A DNA stretch of 13,499 bases from an uncultured Clostridia bacterium (GCA_946004305.1 CAMFZJ010000024.1:1-13499); one strand, 5' to 3'. Positions 6,544-13,487 are shown, counted from the first letter of the stretch. Notes: generated from the letters alone by a model not told the origin. Translations and numbers: made by a program.

Positions 6544-7650
6544 ATGGCAGTAGATAAAGCAAAAGCGCTTGAAACAGCTTTAGGACAAATCGAAAAACAG
6601 TTTGGCAAAGGTGCAGTTATGCGTCTTGGTCAAAATCAACATATGAATGTTGAGCATATTTCTACAGGCTCACTTTCCCTTGATATTGCTTTGGGAATCG
6701 GCGGCTTGCCAAGAGGAAGAATTGTTGAGATCTACGGACCGGAGTCATCAGGTAAAACCACACTTTCTCTCCATTGTATTGCAGAGGGTCAGAAAAACGG
6801 AGGCAACGTAGCCTTCATTGACGTTGAACACGCTCTTGACCCAACATATGCAGCAGCTTTGGGAGTAGATATTGACTCTCTTTTAGTTTCTCAGCCTGAC
6901 ACAGGTGAAGACGCACTGGAAATTGCTGAGGCTCTTATCCGAAGCGGTGCTATTGATGTTATTGTTGTTGACTCCGTTGCCGCATTAGTACCCAAAAGCG
7001 AAATTGAGGGTGAAATGGGGGACAGCCACGTTGGACTTCATGCAAGACTTATGTCACAGGCTTTAAGAAAGCTCGCAGGCGCTATCAACAAGAGCAACTG
7101 TGTAGCTATCTTCATTAACCAGCTTCGTGAAAAGGTAGGAGTTGTTTACGGCAATCCTGAGGTTACTACCGGCGGACGTGCACTTAAATTCTATTCATCT
7201 GTCCGTATTGACGTAAGACGTGTAGAAACCCTGAAAGTCGGCGGTGAAATGGTTGGTAACCGCACAAAGGCAAAGGTTGTTAAAAACAAAATTGCTCCCC
7301 CCTTTAAAGAGGCAGAATTTGACATTATGTACGGCGAGGGTATCAGCCGTATCGGCGAACTGGTGGACCTTGCTGTTAAGGCTGATGTTATTCAAAAAGC
7401 CGGAGCATGGTTCAGCTACGGCAACCAGCGTCTTGGACAGGGACGTGAAAATGTTAAGGAGCTTCTTAAAAATAACGAGGAGCTGGCTCAGAAAATCGAA
7501 AAAGAGCTGTGGGAAAATATTGACAAGCTAAGTGCTAAAAAACCTACTCCAAAGTCAAAGGCAACTGTTGTAAAGGCTGTTGCTGAAGCAAAAGCTACTG
7601 AACCTGCTAAGTCAAAAAGCCCAAGCATTGACGTATTAGTTGAAGATTAA
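6544..7650 (+). CDS. recA: Recombinase RecA
   Basis: RecA forms ATP-dependent filaments on single-stranded DNA, catalyses strand exchange, and stimulates LexA self-cleavage in the SOS response. The 368-residue protein contains Walker A GPESSGKT (65-72), catalytic Glu95 in FIDVEHA, Walker B VIVVDS (139-144), the L1 loop around EGEMGDSHVG (155-164), and the L2 region from NQLREKVG to TTGGRALKF. There is no intein. The C-terminal tail from about residue 330 is Lys/Ala-rich and ends in an acidic VLVED, rather than the long acidic tail of E. coli. The RBS AGGAGG (6530-6535) is eight bases from the ATG. The stop overlaps the recX start by one base (TAATG), which couples RecA to its modulator. Confidence 0.98.
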   Translation: MAVDKAKALETALGQIEKQFGKGAVMRLGQNQHMNVEHISTGSLSLDIALGIGGLPRGRIVEIYGPESSGKTTLSLHCIAEGQKNGGNVAFIDVEHALDPTYAAALGVDIDSLLVSQPDTGEDALEIAEALIRSGAIDVIVVDSVAALVPKSEIEGEMGDSHVGLHARLMSQALRKLAGAINKSNCVAIFINQLREKVGVVYGNPEVTTGGRALKFYSSVRIDVRRVETLKVGGEMVGNRTKAKVVKNKIAPPFKEAEFDIMYGEGISRIGELVDLAVKADVIQKAGAWFSYGNQRLGQGRENVKELLKNNEELAQKIEKELWENIDKLSAKKPTPKSKATVVKAVAEAKATEPAKSKSPSIDVLVED

Positions 7651-8270
7651 TGATTATTACAAATGTGGTTCCAAAGCGTAAGGGACTTTCAGCTTTATAT
7701 ATTGACGGTGAATTTGCCCTGAAAATTGATACTGAAACATTTTTAGTCAGCAGGTTTTCAGTTGGTGATGAAATATCTGACTCTGAGCTTAAAGAGCTAA
7801 TTGAAAGCTCCAACGAAAAGCGTGCAAAAGAAAAAGCCCTGTGGCTTATTTCATACCGTGACCACAGCAAAAAAGAGCTTACTGACAAAATAAGAAAAAC
7901 TGCTGACAAGGACTCCGCTATAAAGGCTGTGGAAAGGCTTGAAGAACTGGGGCTTGTAAATGATGAAAAATTTGCACGAACATATGCAGAAAAGCTTTTA
8001 CTTAATAAAAAGCTTTCTAAAAAAGGTGCAAAATATAAGCTTTTGGAAAAGGGTATTGACCGAGAGCTTGCAGAAGAAATACTGGATGAATTTCAAGTTG
8101 ACCCCAAAGAACAGATAAGAGAAATCATTGAAAGCAAATACAAATCTTCCCTTAATGATGAAAAGGGCAAAAGACGTGCTGTTTCTGCTCTACAGCGAAA
8201 AGGCTTTAGCTGGAGTGACATAAGAACCGTATTAGAAGAATATACTGAGGATGAAAGCTATGAAATATAA
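7650..8270 (+). CDS. recX: Regulatory protein RecX
   Basis: RecX binds RecA filaments and modulates, usually inhibits, their activity. The 206-residue protein has an N-terminal extension (about 1-58) followed by three tandem three-helix RecX repeats. Typical landmarks are ALWLISYRDHSKKEL (63-77), the LEELGLVNDEKFARTYAE block (95-112), and SALQRKGFSWSDI near the C-terminus. It starts at the ATG in TAATG at the recA stop, with no good RBS of its own, so it is probably translated by reinitiation and kept at lower levels than RecA. Its last 11 bases overlap the rimO start. Position directly after recA strongly supports the call. Confidence 0.93.
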   Translation: MIITNVVPKRKGLSALYIDGEFALKIDTETFLVSRFSVGDEISDSELKELIESSNEKRAKEKALWLISYRDHSKKELTDKIRKTADKDSAIKAVERLEELGLVNDEKFARTYAEKLLLNKKLSKKGAKYKLLEKGIDRELAEEILDEFQVDPKEQIREIIESKYKSSLNDEKGKRRAVSALQRKGFSWSDIRTVLEEYTEDESYEI

Positions 8271-9588
8271 AGTTGGAATTGTGTCCCTTGGGTGTGCCAA
8301 AAACCGAGTTGACGCTGAAATGCTCCTTGCAAAGCTTAACAAACAGGATTTTACTCTTGTAGAAGATGTTGCAATGGCAGACGCTGCAATTATCAACACC
8401 TGTGCATTTATTGAGTCAGCTAAAAAGGAAAGCATTGAAGAAATCCTTGAGCTTGCAAAGCTTAAGGAAGAGGGCAAAATCAAATGCCTCATTGTTACAG
8501 GTTGTCTGTCTGAGAGATACAAGGAACAGGTTATGGCAGAATTACCCGAAATTGACGCTTGTGTAGGCATTGGTGCAAATGATGAAATTGCACAGATTAT
8601 TACCGATTCCCTTAAGGGTAAAAAAGTAGAAAAATTCCCGCCAAAAGAGGAGCTTTCTCTTGAGGGCGAAAGAATACAAAGCACTCCCTCATATTATGCA
8701 TACCTTAAAATAGCAGAAGGCTGTGACAACCATTGTACATACTGTGCAATTCCTATGATAAGAGGTAAGTACCGCAGCCGTACAATTGAAAATCTTGTAA
8801 AAGAGGCTCAGTGGCTTGCCGAGGGCGGTGTTAAGGAGCTTATTGTTATTGCTCAGGACACTACATACTACGGCACAGATATTTACGGCAAGCCTATGCT
8901 TGCACAGCTTTTAAAGGAGCTTTGTAAAATTCAAAAGCTAAAATGGATTCGAGTGCTATACTGCTATCCTGAAAGAATTACCGACGAGCTTATTCAGGTA
9001 ATTGCTAATGAGGATAAAATTGTTAAATATATAGATTTACCTTTGCAGCATTGCAACAAGGATATACTTAAGCTAATGAACCGTAAGGGAAGTGTTCGGG
9101 AATTAACAGCACTTCTTAACAAAATCAAAGACGCTATTCCTGATGTAGTTCTTCGCTCCACATTTATTACAGGCTTTCCGGGAGAAACTGAGGAGCAGTT
9201 TCAGGAGCTTGCACAGTTTGCAAAGGATATTAAATTCCAGCGCTTAGGCTGTTTCCCATATTCACAGGAAGAAAATACAGCTGCTGCTAAGCTTCCAAAT
9301 CAAATTGATGAGGATGTAAAAAACAGACGCGCTGAAATTATTATGGAACAACAGCAGGTAATTATGGAGGACTATGCTGAAAAGCTTATAGGCAAAGAGA
9401 TTCAGGTTTTGGTTGAGGGTTTCGATAAATATGCCGAATGTTACTTCGGACGCACCAAGGGCGACTGCCCTGAGGTTGACGGCAACGTATTCTTTACCGC
9501 TAAGGGGATTAAGCCACAAGAGGGGAATTTTGTAAACGTCAGAATAACCGACTACATTGGCATTGACCCTGTAGGAGAAATGGTATAA
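8260..9588 (+). CDS. rimO: Ribosomal protein S12 methylthiotransferase RimO
   Basis: RimO is a radical-SAM enzyme that adds a methylthio group to a conserved aspartate of ribosomal protein S12. In the 442-residue protein, the N-terminal UPF0004 domain has Cys12, Cys48 and Cys82 for the auxiliary 4Fe-4S cluster. The radical-SAM triad is Cys155-x3-Cys159-x2-Cys162 (GCDNHCTYCAIP). A C-terminal TRAM domain covers about 375-442. VGIVSLGCAKNRVD and IAEGCDNHCTYCAIPMIRG are RimO-type rather than MiaB-type sequences. The start at 8260 is chosen because GAGG (8247-8250) is nine bases away. An in-frame ATG at 8251 directly abuts that RBS and is unlikely. The gene overlaps recX by 11 bases. Confidence 0.94.
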   Translation: MKYKVGIVSLGCAKNRVDAEMLLAKLNKQDFTLVEDVAMADAAIINTCAFIESAKKESIEEILELAKLKEEGKIKCLIVTGCLSERYKEQVMAELPEIDACVGIGANDEIAQIITDSLKGKKVEKFPPKEELSLEGERIQSTPSYYAYLKIAEGCDNHCTYCAIPMIRGKYRSRTIENLVKEAQWLAEGGVKELIVIAQDTTYYGTDIYGKPMLAQLLKELCKIQKLKWIRVLYCYPERITDELIQVIANEDKIVKYIDLPLQHCNKDILKLMNRKGSVRELTALLNKIKDAIPDVVLRSTFITGFPGETEEQFQELAQFAKDIKFQRLGCFPYSQEENTAAAKLPNQIDEDVKNRRAEIIMEQQQVIMEDYAEKLIGKEIQVLVEGFDKYAECYFGRTKGDCPEVDGNVFFTAKGIKPQEGNFVNVRITDYIGIDPVGEMV

Positions 9589-9601
9589 AATATAGGAGAG
9601 C

Positions 9602-9647
9602 GTGGGCATATTGTGCCCAAACTATCTTAAGCCCACCCTTTGCCGGC
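9602..9647 (+). other. Competing inverted repeats in the rimO-pgsA spacer
   Basis: The 99-base gap between rimO and pgsA holds three short complementary segments. TGGGCA (9603-9608) can pair with TGCCCA (9614-9619) in a hairpin with a five-base loop. GTGGGC (9602-9607) can instead pair with GCCCAC (9631-9636). The two pairings share the left arm and exclude each other. A GCCGGC palindrome follows at 9642-9647. There is no T-run, so this is not a standard terminator. An RBS-like AGGAG at 9594-9598 has no well-spaced start codon after it. The role is unknown; a processing site or a translational switch for pgsA are possibilities. Confidence 0.45.
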
Positions 9648-9687
9648 AGTTTCCAATAAAGTAAAAACTAATACACGAGGTTTTCAA

Positions 9688-10281
9688 ATGAATTTACCAA
9701 ACACACTGACCTTAACAAGAATTATTTTGACGCCATTCTTTGTTTTGGCAATTCTTTGGAATTTTCCGTTTCATTATTTAGTAGCACTTGTAATATTTTC
9801 AATTGCAAGCATTACAGATATGCTTGACGGAAAAATCGCAAGAAGCAGAAACTTAGTTACAAATTTCGGAAAATTCTGCGACCCCCTTGCTGACAAAATA
9901 CTGGTGCTGTCTGCGTTGCTCTGTTTTGTGCAGAATAATCTTTGCAGTTGTATTATAGTTATAATTGTGTTGTTCAGGGAATTTGCAGTATCCTCCATAA
10001 GGCTTCTTGCCGCTGCTGAGGGAAAAGTTGTTGCAGCTAATATGTGGGGCAAGGTTAAAACCGTTACCCAGATTATCGCTATTATACTTATCTTTGTGTT
10101 GCAGTTTGTACTTGAGCTTATGATAATGGGGATTATCCCTATCAGCCCGGAGGGAATTGAAATAAGCAGTACAATCTTCTGCCTGATTGGTGAAATTGCC
10201 CTTTGGATTTCCACAATATTCTGCATAATCTCCGGTGTAATTTACATTATTGACAACAAAAAATTTATCAGCCAAAAATAA
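9688..10281 (+). CDS. pgsA: CDP-diacylglycerol-glycerol-3-phosphate 3-phosphatidyltransferase PgsA
   Basis: PgsA is a membrane enzyme that makes phosphatidylglycerophosphate from CDP-diacylglycerol and glycerol-3-phosphate, the committed step to phosphatidylglycerol and cardiolipin. The 197-residue protein begins MNLPNTLTLTRI, as is typical of the family. It carries the complete CDP-alcohol phosphotransferase motif D-x2-D-G-x2-A-R-x8-G-x3-D-x3-D, with Asp44, Asp47, Gly48, Arg52, Gly61, Asp65 and Asp69. Several hydrophobic helices (about 8-25, 30-45, 70-103, 125-150, 160-188) agree with an integral membrane protein. The ATG at 9688 is chosen because GAGG (9677-9680) is seven bases upstream; an in-frame TTG at 9640 has no RBS. 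rimO-pgsA adjacency is common in Firmicutes. No terminator follows before the T-box promoter. Confidence 0.93.
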   Translation: MNLPNTLTLTRIILTPFFVLAILWNFPFHYLVALVIFSIASITDMLDGKIARSRNLVTNFGKFCDPLADKILVLSALLCFVQNNLCSCIIVIIVLFREFAVSSIRLLAAAEGKVVAANMWGKVKTVTQIIAIILIFVLQFVLELMIMGIIPISPEGIEISSTIFCLIGEIALWISTIFCIISGVIYIIDNKKFISQK

Positions 10282-10310
10282 TTTGCATTTTTTATAAAAC
10301 TGTATATAAT
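10282..10310 (+). promoter_or_regulatory. Promoter of the T-box leader and cysE-cysS
   Basis: TTTGCA (10282-10287), a 17-base spacer and TATAAT (10305-10310). Transcription would begin near 10317, shortly before the conserved 5' end of the T-box. The -35 is weak (four of six matches) and the -10 is perfect. Confidence 0.65.
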
Positions 10311-10327
10311 ATATAGTATATCCAAAG

Positions 10328-10552
10328 GCTTTGATTGGGAGAAGTATCAGGGAGCTGTCATCAGAGAGGAGCACATTTGCTGTGAGTGTTCTTGATTTAA
10401 CCTTGAGAAATGCACCCATGAGCTTTCAGGGGGAACTTAAGTATCCCTGAACGGTTAGTGCCGTTATACACTTTGAGGGTTACAAGCTTTTGTAACTGAA
10501 GTTGGGTGGAACCACGACTGCGTCGTCCCTTTTGGGATGGCGTTATTTTTTT
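10328..10552 (+). ncRNA. T-box riboswitch, cysteine-specific (tRNA-Cys)
   Basis: All parts of a transcriptional T-box are visible. Stem I starts with a GGGAGAAGTA element (10337-10346) and an AGAGAG motif (10363-10368); its lower arm pairs GGGAGCT (10350-10356) with AGCTTTC (10421-10427). The specifier is TGC (Cys) at 10411-10413, followed by A, in the loop after TTGAGAAA. TTCAGGG/CCCTGAA (10425-10431 / 10445-10451) and GTTACAA/TTGTAAC (10479-10485 / 10490-10496) form stems between stem I and the antiterminator. The T-box core GGGTGGAACCACG lies at 10504-10516. The TGGA bulge complements a UCCA acceptor end, matching the U73 typical of tRNA-Cys. A terminator follows. Uncharged tRNA-Cys should stabilise the antiterminator and turn on cysE-cysS, so ligand and downstream genes agree. 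Confidence 0.95.
10521..10552 (+). terminator. T-box-controlled intrinsic terminator
   Basis: CGTCGTCCC (10521-10529) pairs with GGGATGGCG (10534-10542) over a TTTT loop, nine pairs with two G-U, followed by TTATTTTTTT. It lies directly downstream of the T-box core, in the usual place of the regulated terminator, so full-length transcription requires tRNA-stabilised antitermination. Confidence 0.88.
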
Positions 10553-10601
10553 GATAGGAAACATTAATTTATTGACAAAAATGTCAGCAAGAGGTGATAT
10601 T

Positions 10602-11231
10602 TTGTTTAAGACATTTAAAGCTGATTTGAACGCTTATCTTGAACGTGACCCTGCTGCCAGAAATAAGCTGGAGATTTTTCTCTTGTACTCAGGCTACAAG
10701 GCTGTAAGAAGCCACAGACGTGCATATTGGTTTTATCATCACAATATGAAATTTATAGCCAGATATATTTCACAGCGCAGCAGACATAAAACAGGAATAG
10801 AAATTCACCCTGCCGCTAAAATCGGCAAGGGACTTGTAATTGACCACGGTATGGGAGTTGTCATAGGCGAAACTGCTGAGGTTGGGGACAACTGTACAAT
10901 TTATCAGGGCGTAACCCTTGGTGGTACCGGTAAAGACACAGGCAAGCGTCACCCTACAATCGGCAACAACGTGCTTGTAGGAGCAGGGGCAAAGGTGCTT
11001 GGTCCTTTCAAGGTTGGAGATAATGCACGAATTGCCGCAAATGCAGTTGTGCTTTCCGAAGTGCCTGAAAACTCAACTGCTGTAGGCGTACCTGCAAGGG
11101 TTGTTAAAGTAAACGGTATCAGAAATGATTTGTTGGATCAGATTCATATTTCCGATCCGGTTTCACTTGCACTTTGCAAGCTCGAAAACAGAATTGACAA
11201 TGTTAAAAAACTAGTTGAAGAAAAGGACTGA
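10602..11231 (+). CDS. cysE: Serine O-acetyltransferase CysE
   Basis: CysE acetylates serine with acetyl-CoA to give O-acetylserine, the substrate of CysK. The 209-residue protein has an N-terminal helical region (1-65), then a left-handed beta-helix of hexapeptide repeats (about 66-170). It carries catalytic Asp81/His82 in VIDHGMGVVIGE, QGVTLGGTGKDTGKRHP (102-118, including His117), and PARVV at the end of the helix. The start is TTG at 10602 because GAGGTGAT (10591-10598) is ideally placed. An in-frame ATG at 10581 has no RBS, and extending to the GTG at 10506 would run through the T-box terminator. The C-terminus is EEKD, lacking the terminal isoleucine that docks enterobacterial CysE into CysK. 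It is the first gene under the cysteine T-box. Confidence 0.94.
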   Translation: MFKTFKADLNAYLERDPAARNKLEIFLLYSGYKAVRSHRRAYWFYHHNMKFIARYISQRSRHKTGIEIHPAAKIGKGLVIDHGMGVVIGETAEVGDNCTIYQGVTLGGTGKDTGKRHPTIGNNVLVGAGAKVLGPFKVGDNARIAANAVVLSEVPENSTAVGVPARVVKVNGIRNDLLDQIHISDPVSLALCKLENRIDNVKKLVEEKD

Positions 11232-11235
11232 TAAT

Positions 11236-12630
11236 ATGATTATTTACAATACCTTAGGACAGAAAAAAATGGAATTTGTACCACATCAGGGAAATAAGGT
11301 TAATATGTACACCTGTGGTCCCACTGTTTACCACTATGCTCATATCGGAAATCTCCGCACATACATTATGGAGGATGTCCTGGAAAGATACCTGAGATAC
11401 TCAGGCTATGACGTAACAAGAGTTATGAACATTACAGACGTTGGGCACCTTACATCAGACGCTGACACCGGTGATGACAAAATGGTTGAGGGTGCTAAGC
11501 GTGAGCATAAAACAGTTATGGAAATTGCAAAGTTTTATACTGACGCATTTTTCAGCGACTGCGAAAAGCTTAACATTAAAAGACCTGACATTGTAGAGCC
11601 TGCAACCAACTGCATTGATGAATTTATTGAGATGGTTTCAACACTTATTGAAAAGGGCTATGCTTACCTTGCAGGAGGAAATGTTTACTTCGATACATCT
11701 AAGCTTGACAGCTACTATGTTTTCGGCAATATGAATGCCGATGACCTTGAGGTAGGTGTCAGAGATGATGTTGATAATGACACTAACAAGAAGAACAAAA
11801 CCGACTTTGTGCTATGGTTTACAAAATCAAAATTTGAAGATCAGGCACTTAAATGGGATAGTCCTTGGGGCGTAGGTTATCCCGGTTGGCACATTGAGTG
11901 TTCCGCAATCAGCATTAAGCACAACGGTGAATATCTTGATATCCATTGTGGCGGTGTAGACAATGCTTTCCCCCATCATACAAATGAAATTGCACAAAGT
12001 GAGGCTTACTTAGGTCACAACTGGTGCAACTACTGGTTCCACGTTCTTCACTTAAATGACGCAAGAGGTAAAATGAGTAAATCAAAGGGTGACTTCTTAA
12101 CAGTTTCACTTCTTGAAGAGAAGGGCTACAATCCTTTGGTTTACAGAATGTTCTGCCTGCAAAGCCATTATAGAAAGCCTCTCACCTTCTCATATGAAAG
12201 CCTTGACAATACTGCAAAGGCTTACGAAAAGCTTGTTAAGAGAATTTCTGCATTAAACAACGGGGGAGAAATTCAGACTGACAAAGCTAAGGAGCTTGAG
12301 AAAAGCTTTAGTGAAGCTATGGATAACGACCTTAATACTTCCCTGGGCTTAACTGCCGTATATGATGTTCTGAAGGCTGATATAAACGATGCTACAAAGC
12401 TTTATCTTATTGAAAAGTTTGATAAGGTTCTGTGCCTTGACCTTATTCAGAAAAATGAAAGCTCACAGCAAAATCTTGACGAAGAAATCGAGAAATTAAT
12501 TGCACAGCGTCAACAGGCAAGGGCTGACAAGGACTGGGCGACTGCTGACAAAATCCGAGATGAACTGGCTGCACGTCACATCAAGCTGATTGACACCCCG
12601 GACGGAATTAAGTGGGAAATCCAGGAATAA
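11236..12630 (+). CDS. cysS: Cysteinyl-tRNA synthetase CysS
   Basis: CysS charges tRNA-Cys with cysteine. The 464-residue class I synthetase has the HIGH-type motif HIGN (36-39), the KMSKS loop (279-283), and zinc ligands Cys27 (TCGPTVY), Cys222 (GWHIECS), His247 and Glu251 (FPHHTNE). Two positions in the conserved zinc-binding stretch differ from the common form: IHCGG in place of IHGGG (Cys238), and HHTNE in place of HHENE. The start at 11236 is chosen over an upstream in-frame TTG at 11215 because AAAGGA (11222-11227) is correctly spaced and MIIYNTLGQ is the family's normal N-terminus. It lies four bases after cysE and shares the Cys T-box, so supply of cysteine and its use in charging are co-regulated. 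A terminator follows. Confidence 0.96.
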   Translation: MIIYNTLGQKKMEFVPHQGNKVNMYTCGPTVYHYAHIGNLRTYIMEDVLERYLRYSGYDVTRVMNITDVGHLTSDADTGDDKMVEGAKREHKTVMEIAKFYTDAFFSDCEKLNIKRPDIVEPATNCIDEFIEMVSTLIEKGYAYLAGGNVYFDTSKLDSYYVFGNMNADDLEVGVRDDVDNDTNKKNKTDFVLWFTKSKFEDQALKWDSPWGVGYPGWHIECSAISIKHNGEYLDIHCGGVDNAFPHHTNEIAQSEAYLGHNWCNYWFHVLHLNDARGKMSKSKGDFLTVSLLEEKGYNPLVYRMFCLQSHYRKPLTFSYESLDNTAKAYEKLVKRISALNNGGEIQTDKAKELEKSFSEAMDNDLNTSLGLTAVYDVLKADINDATKLYLIEKFDKVLCLDLIQKNESSQQNLDEEIEKLIAQRQQARADKDWATADKIRDELAARHIKLIDTPDGIKWEIQE

Positions 12631-12640
12631 AATAAAACTA

Positions 12641-12670
12641 CCCCTCATACCTTTGTATGGGGGGATTTTT
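12641..12670 (+). terminator. Intrinsic terminator after cysS, overlapping the next gene's RBS
   Basis: CCCCTCATAC (12641-12650) pairs with GTATGGGGGG (12655-12664) over a CTTT loop, ten pairs with one G-U, then ATTTTT. The G-run of the right arm (12659-12664) is also the only plausible Shine-Dalgarno for the following gene, whose GTG start is seven bases later. Confidence 0.88.
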
Positions 12671-12671
12671 C

Positions 12672-13439
12672 GTGAAATTTTTTATTCTTACAAAACGCAG
12701 TCTGCTGTCGATTCTTTTGTGCGGAGTATTAGGAATTTCCGCTGCAGCAGTAGGTATTACCACAGCCGGTAAAGCTATAACAACAGCCACAACCGACAGG
12801 ATAATACCTATATATAATGTTGACCGCACAAAAAAGGTTTGCTCAATTTCCTTTGACGCTGCATGGGGAAATGAACAAACCGATACATTACTTAAAATCC
12901 TTGATAAATACAATGTGAAAACCACCTTTTTCCTTGTGGGAAGTTGGGTGGAGAAATACCCTGATTCAGTTAAAAAAATAGCCAAAAAGGGGCACGACGT
13001 AGGCAACCACAGCGACAAGCACGATCACCTGACACAAATGTCTGAAAGTACAATTGTTGAGGATGTAAAAAGCTGTAACGAAAAAATCAAAAAGCTTACA
13101 GGCAAGTCCCCTACCCTTTTCAGGCCGCCTTATGGAGATTATAACAACAGCGTTGTAAGCTCTGTTATGGGACTTGATATGTACTGTGTACAGTGGAATA
13201 TTGACAGTCTTGACTGGAAAGACCCAAGTGTTGACCGGATTGTACAAAACTGTGTAAACAAGCTTGTTCCCGGTTCAATAATTCTCCTGCATAACGGTGC
13301 AACTAATACCCCTGAGGCTTTGCCGAAAATCATTGAGGCAATTCAGGCCGAGGGCTATGAGATTGTTCCTATTTCAAAAATTTTGCTGAAAGGAAAATAC
13401 ACAACTGACGTTCAGGGAAAAATGTGTAAATACGAATAA
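12672..13439 (+). CDS. PdaB-like polysaccharide deacetylase (NodB domain)
   Basis: The 255-residue protein has an N-terminal membrane anchor or signal (about 9-30) and an extracytoplasmic NodB domain. Motif 1 is SFDAAWG (60-66): the second Asp of the catalytic TFDDG motif is replaced by Ala, as in the sporulation protein PdaB group. The other motifs are present: the metal-binding pair in HSDKH (113-117), RPPYGD (151-156), DSLDW (178-182) and LLHNG (205-209). The family removes N-acetyl groups from peptidoglycan; PdaB acts late in spore maturation, but its activity is unclear because of the changed motif. The start is GTG at 12672, preceded by GGGGGG (12659-12664). The in-frame ATG at 12657 lies inside the terminator stem and has no RBS. 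It follows cysS directly and ends before a second terminator. Confidence 0.87.
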   Translation: MKFFILTKRSLLSILLCGVLGISAAAVGITTAGKAITTATTDRIIPIYNVDRTKKVCSISFDAAWGNEQTDTLLKILDKYNVKTTFFLVGSWVEKYPDSVKKIAKKGHDVGNHSDKHDHLTQMSESTIVEDVKSCNEKIKKLTGKSPTLFRPPYGDYNNSVVSSVMGLDMYCVQWNIDSLDWKDPSVDRIVQNCVNKLVPGSIILLHNGATNTPEALPKIIEAIQAEGYEIVPISKILLKGKYTTDVQGKMCKYE

Positions 13440-13446
13440 TTTTTAA

Positions 13447-13486
13447 GGCTATGTCACAACAAACAGTTGATAAATAGCCATTTTTA
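13447..13486 (+). terminator. Probable terminator after the deacetylase gene
   Basis: GGCTAT (13447-13452) pairs with ATAGCC (13474-13479), followed by ATTTTTAT. The enclosed segment can form an inner CAAC/GTTG stem (13457-13460 / 13466-13469). The outer stem is only six pairs around a long loop, so termination may be partial. Confidence 0.55.
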
Positions 13487-13487
13487 T

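Noticed and set aside
6544..7650. Search for an intein or insertion in recA
   Set aside because: The reading frame is continuous at normal length and all motifs are in their usual positions.
8232..8684. 150-codon ORF on the - strand inside recX/rimO
   Set aside because: It is antisense to the RimO Fe-S domain and its composition (Ser/Leu/Ile-rich) is typical of a reverse-frame shadow.
9602..9664. Possible 20-codon leader peptide (GTG 9602 to TAA) in the rimO-pgsA gap
   Set aside because: The AGGAG is only three bases from the GTG, the in-frame TTG alternative is 12 bases away, and the peptide shows no run of regulatory codons.
9853..10419. 188-codon ORF on the - strand across pgsA and the T-box
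   Set aside because: It lies antisense to a pgsA with a perfect catalytic motif and to a complete T-box leader. Its product has no recognisable domain and looks like a codon shadow.
10506..10601. 32-codon N-terminal extension of cysE starting at GTG
   Set aside because: The bases encode the T-box core and terminator; the RBS at 10591-10598 and the CysE family N-terminus fit TTG 10602.
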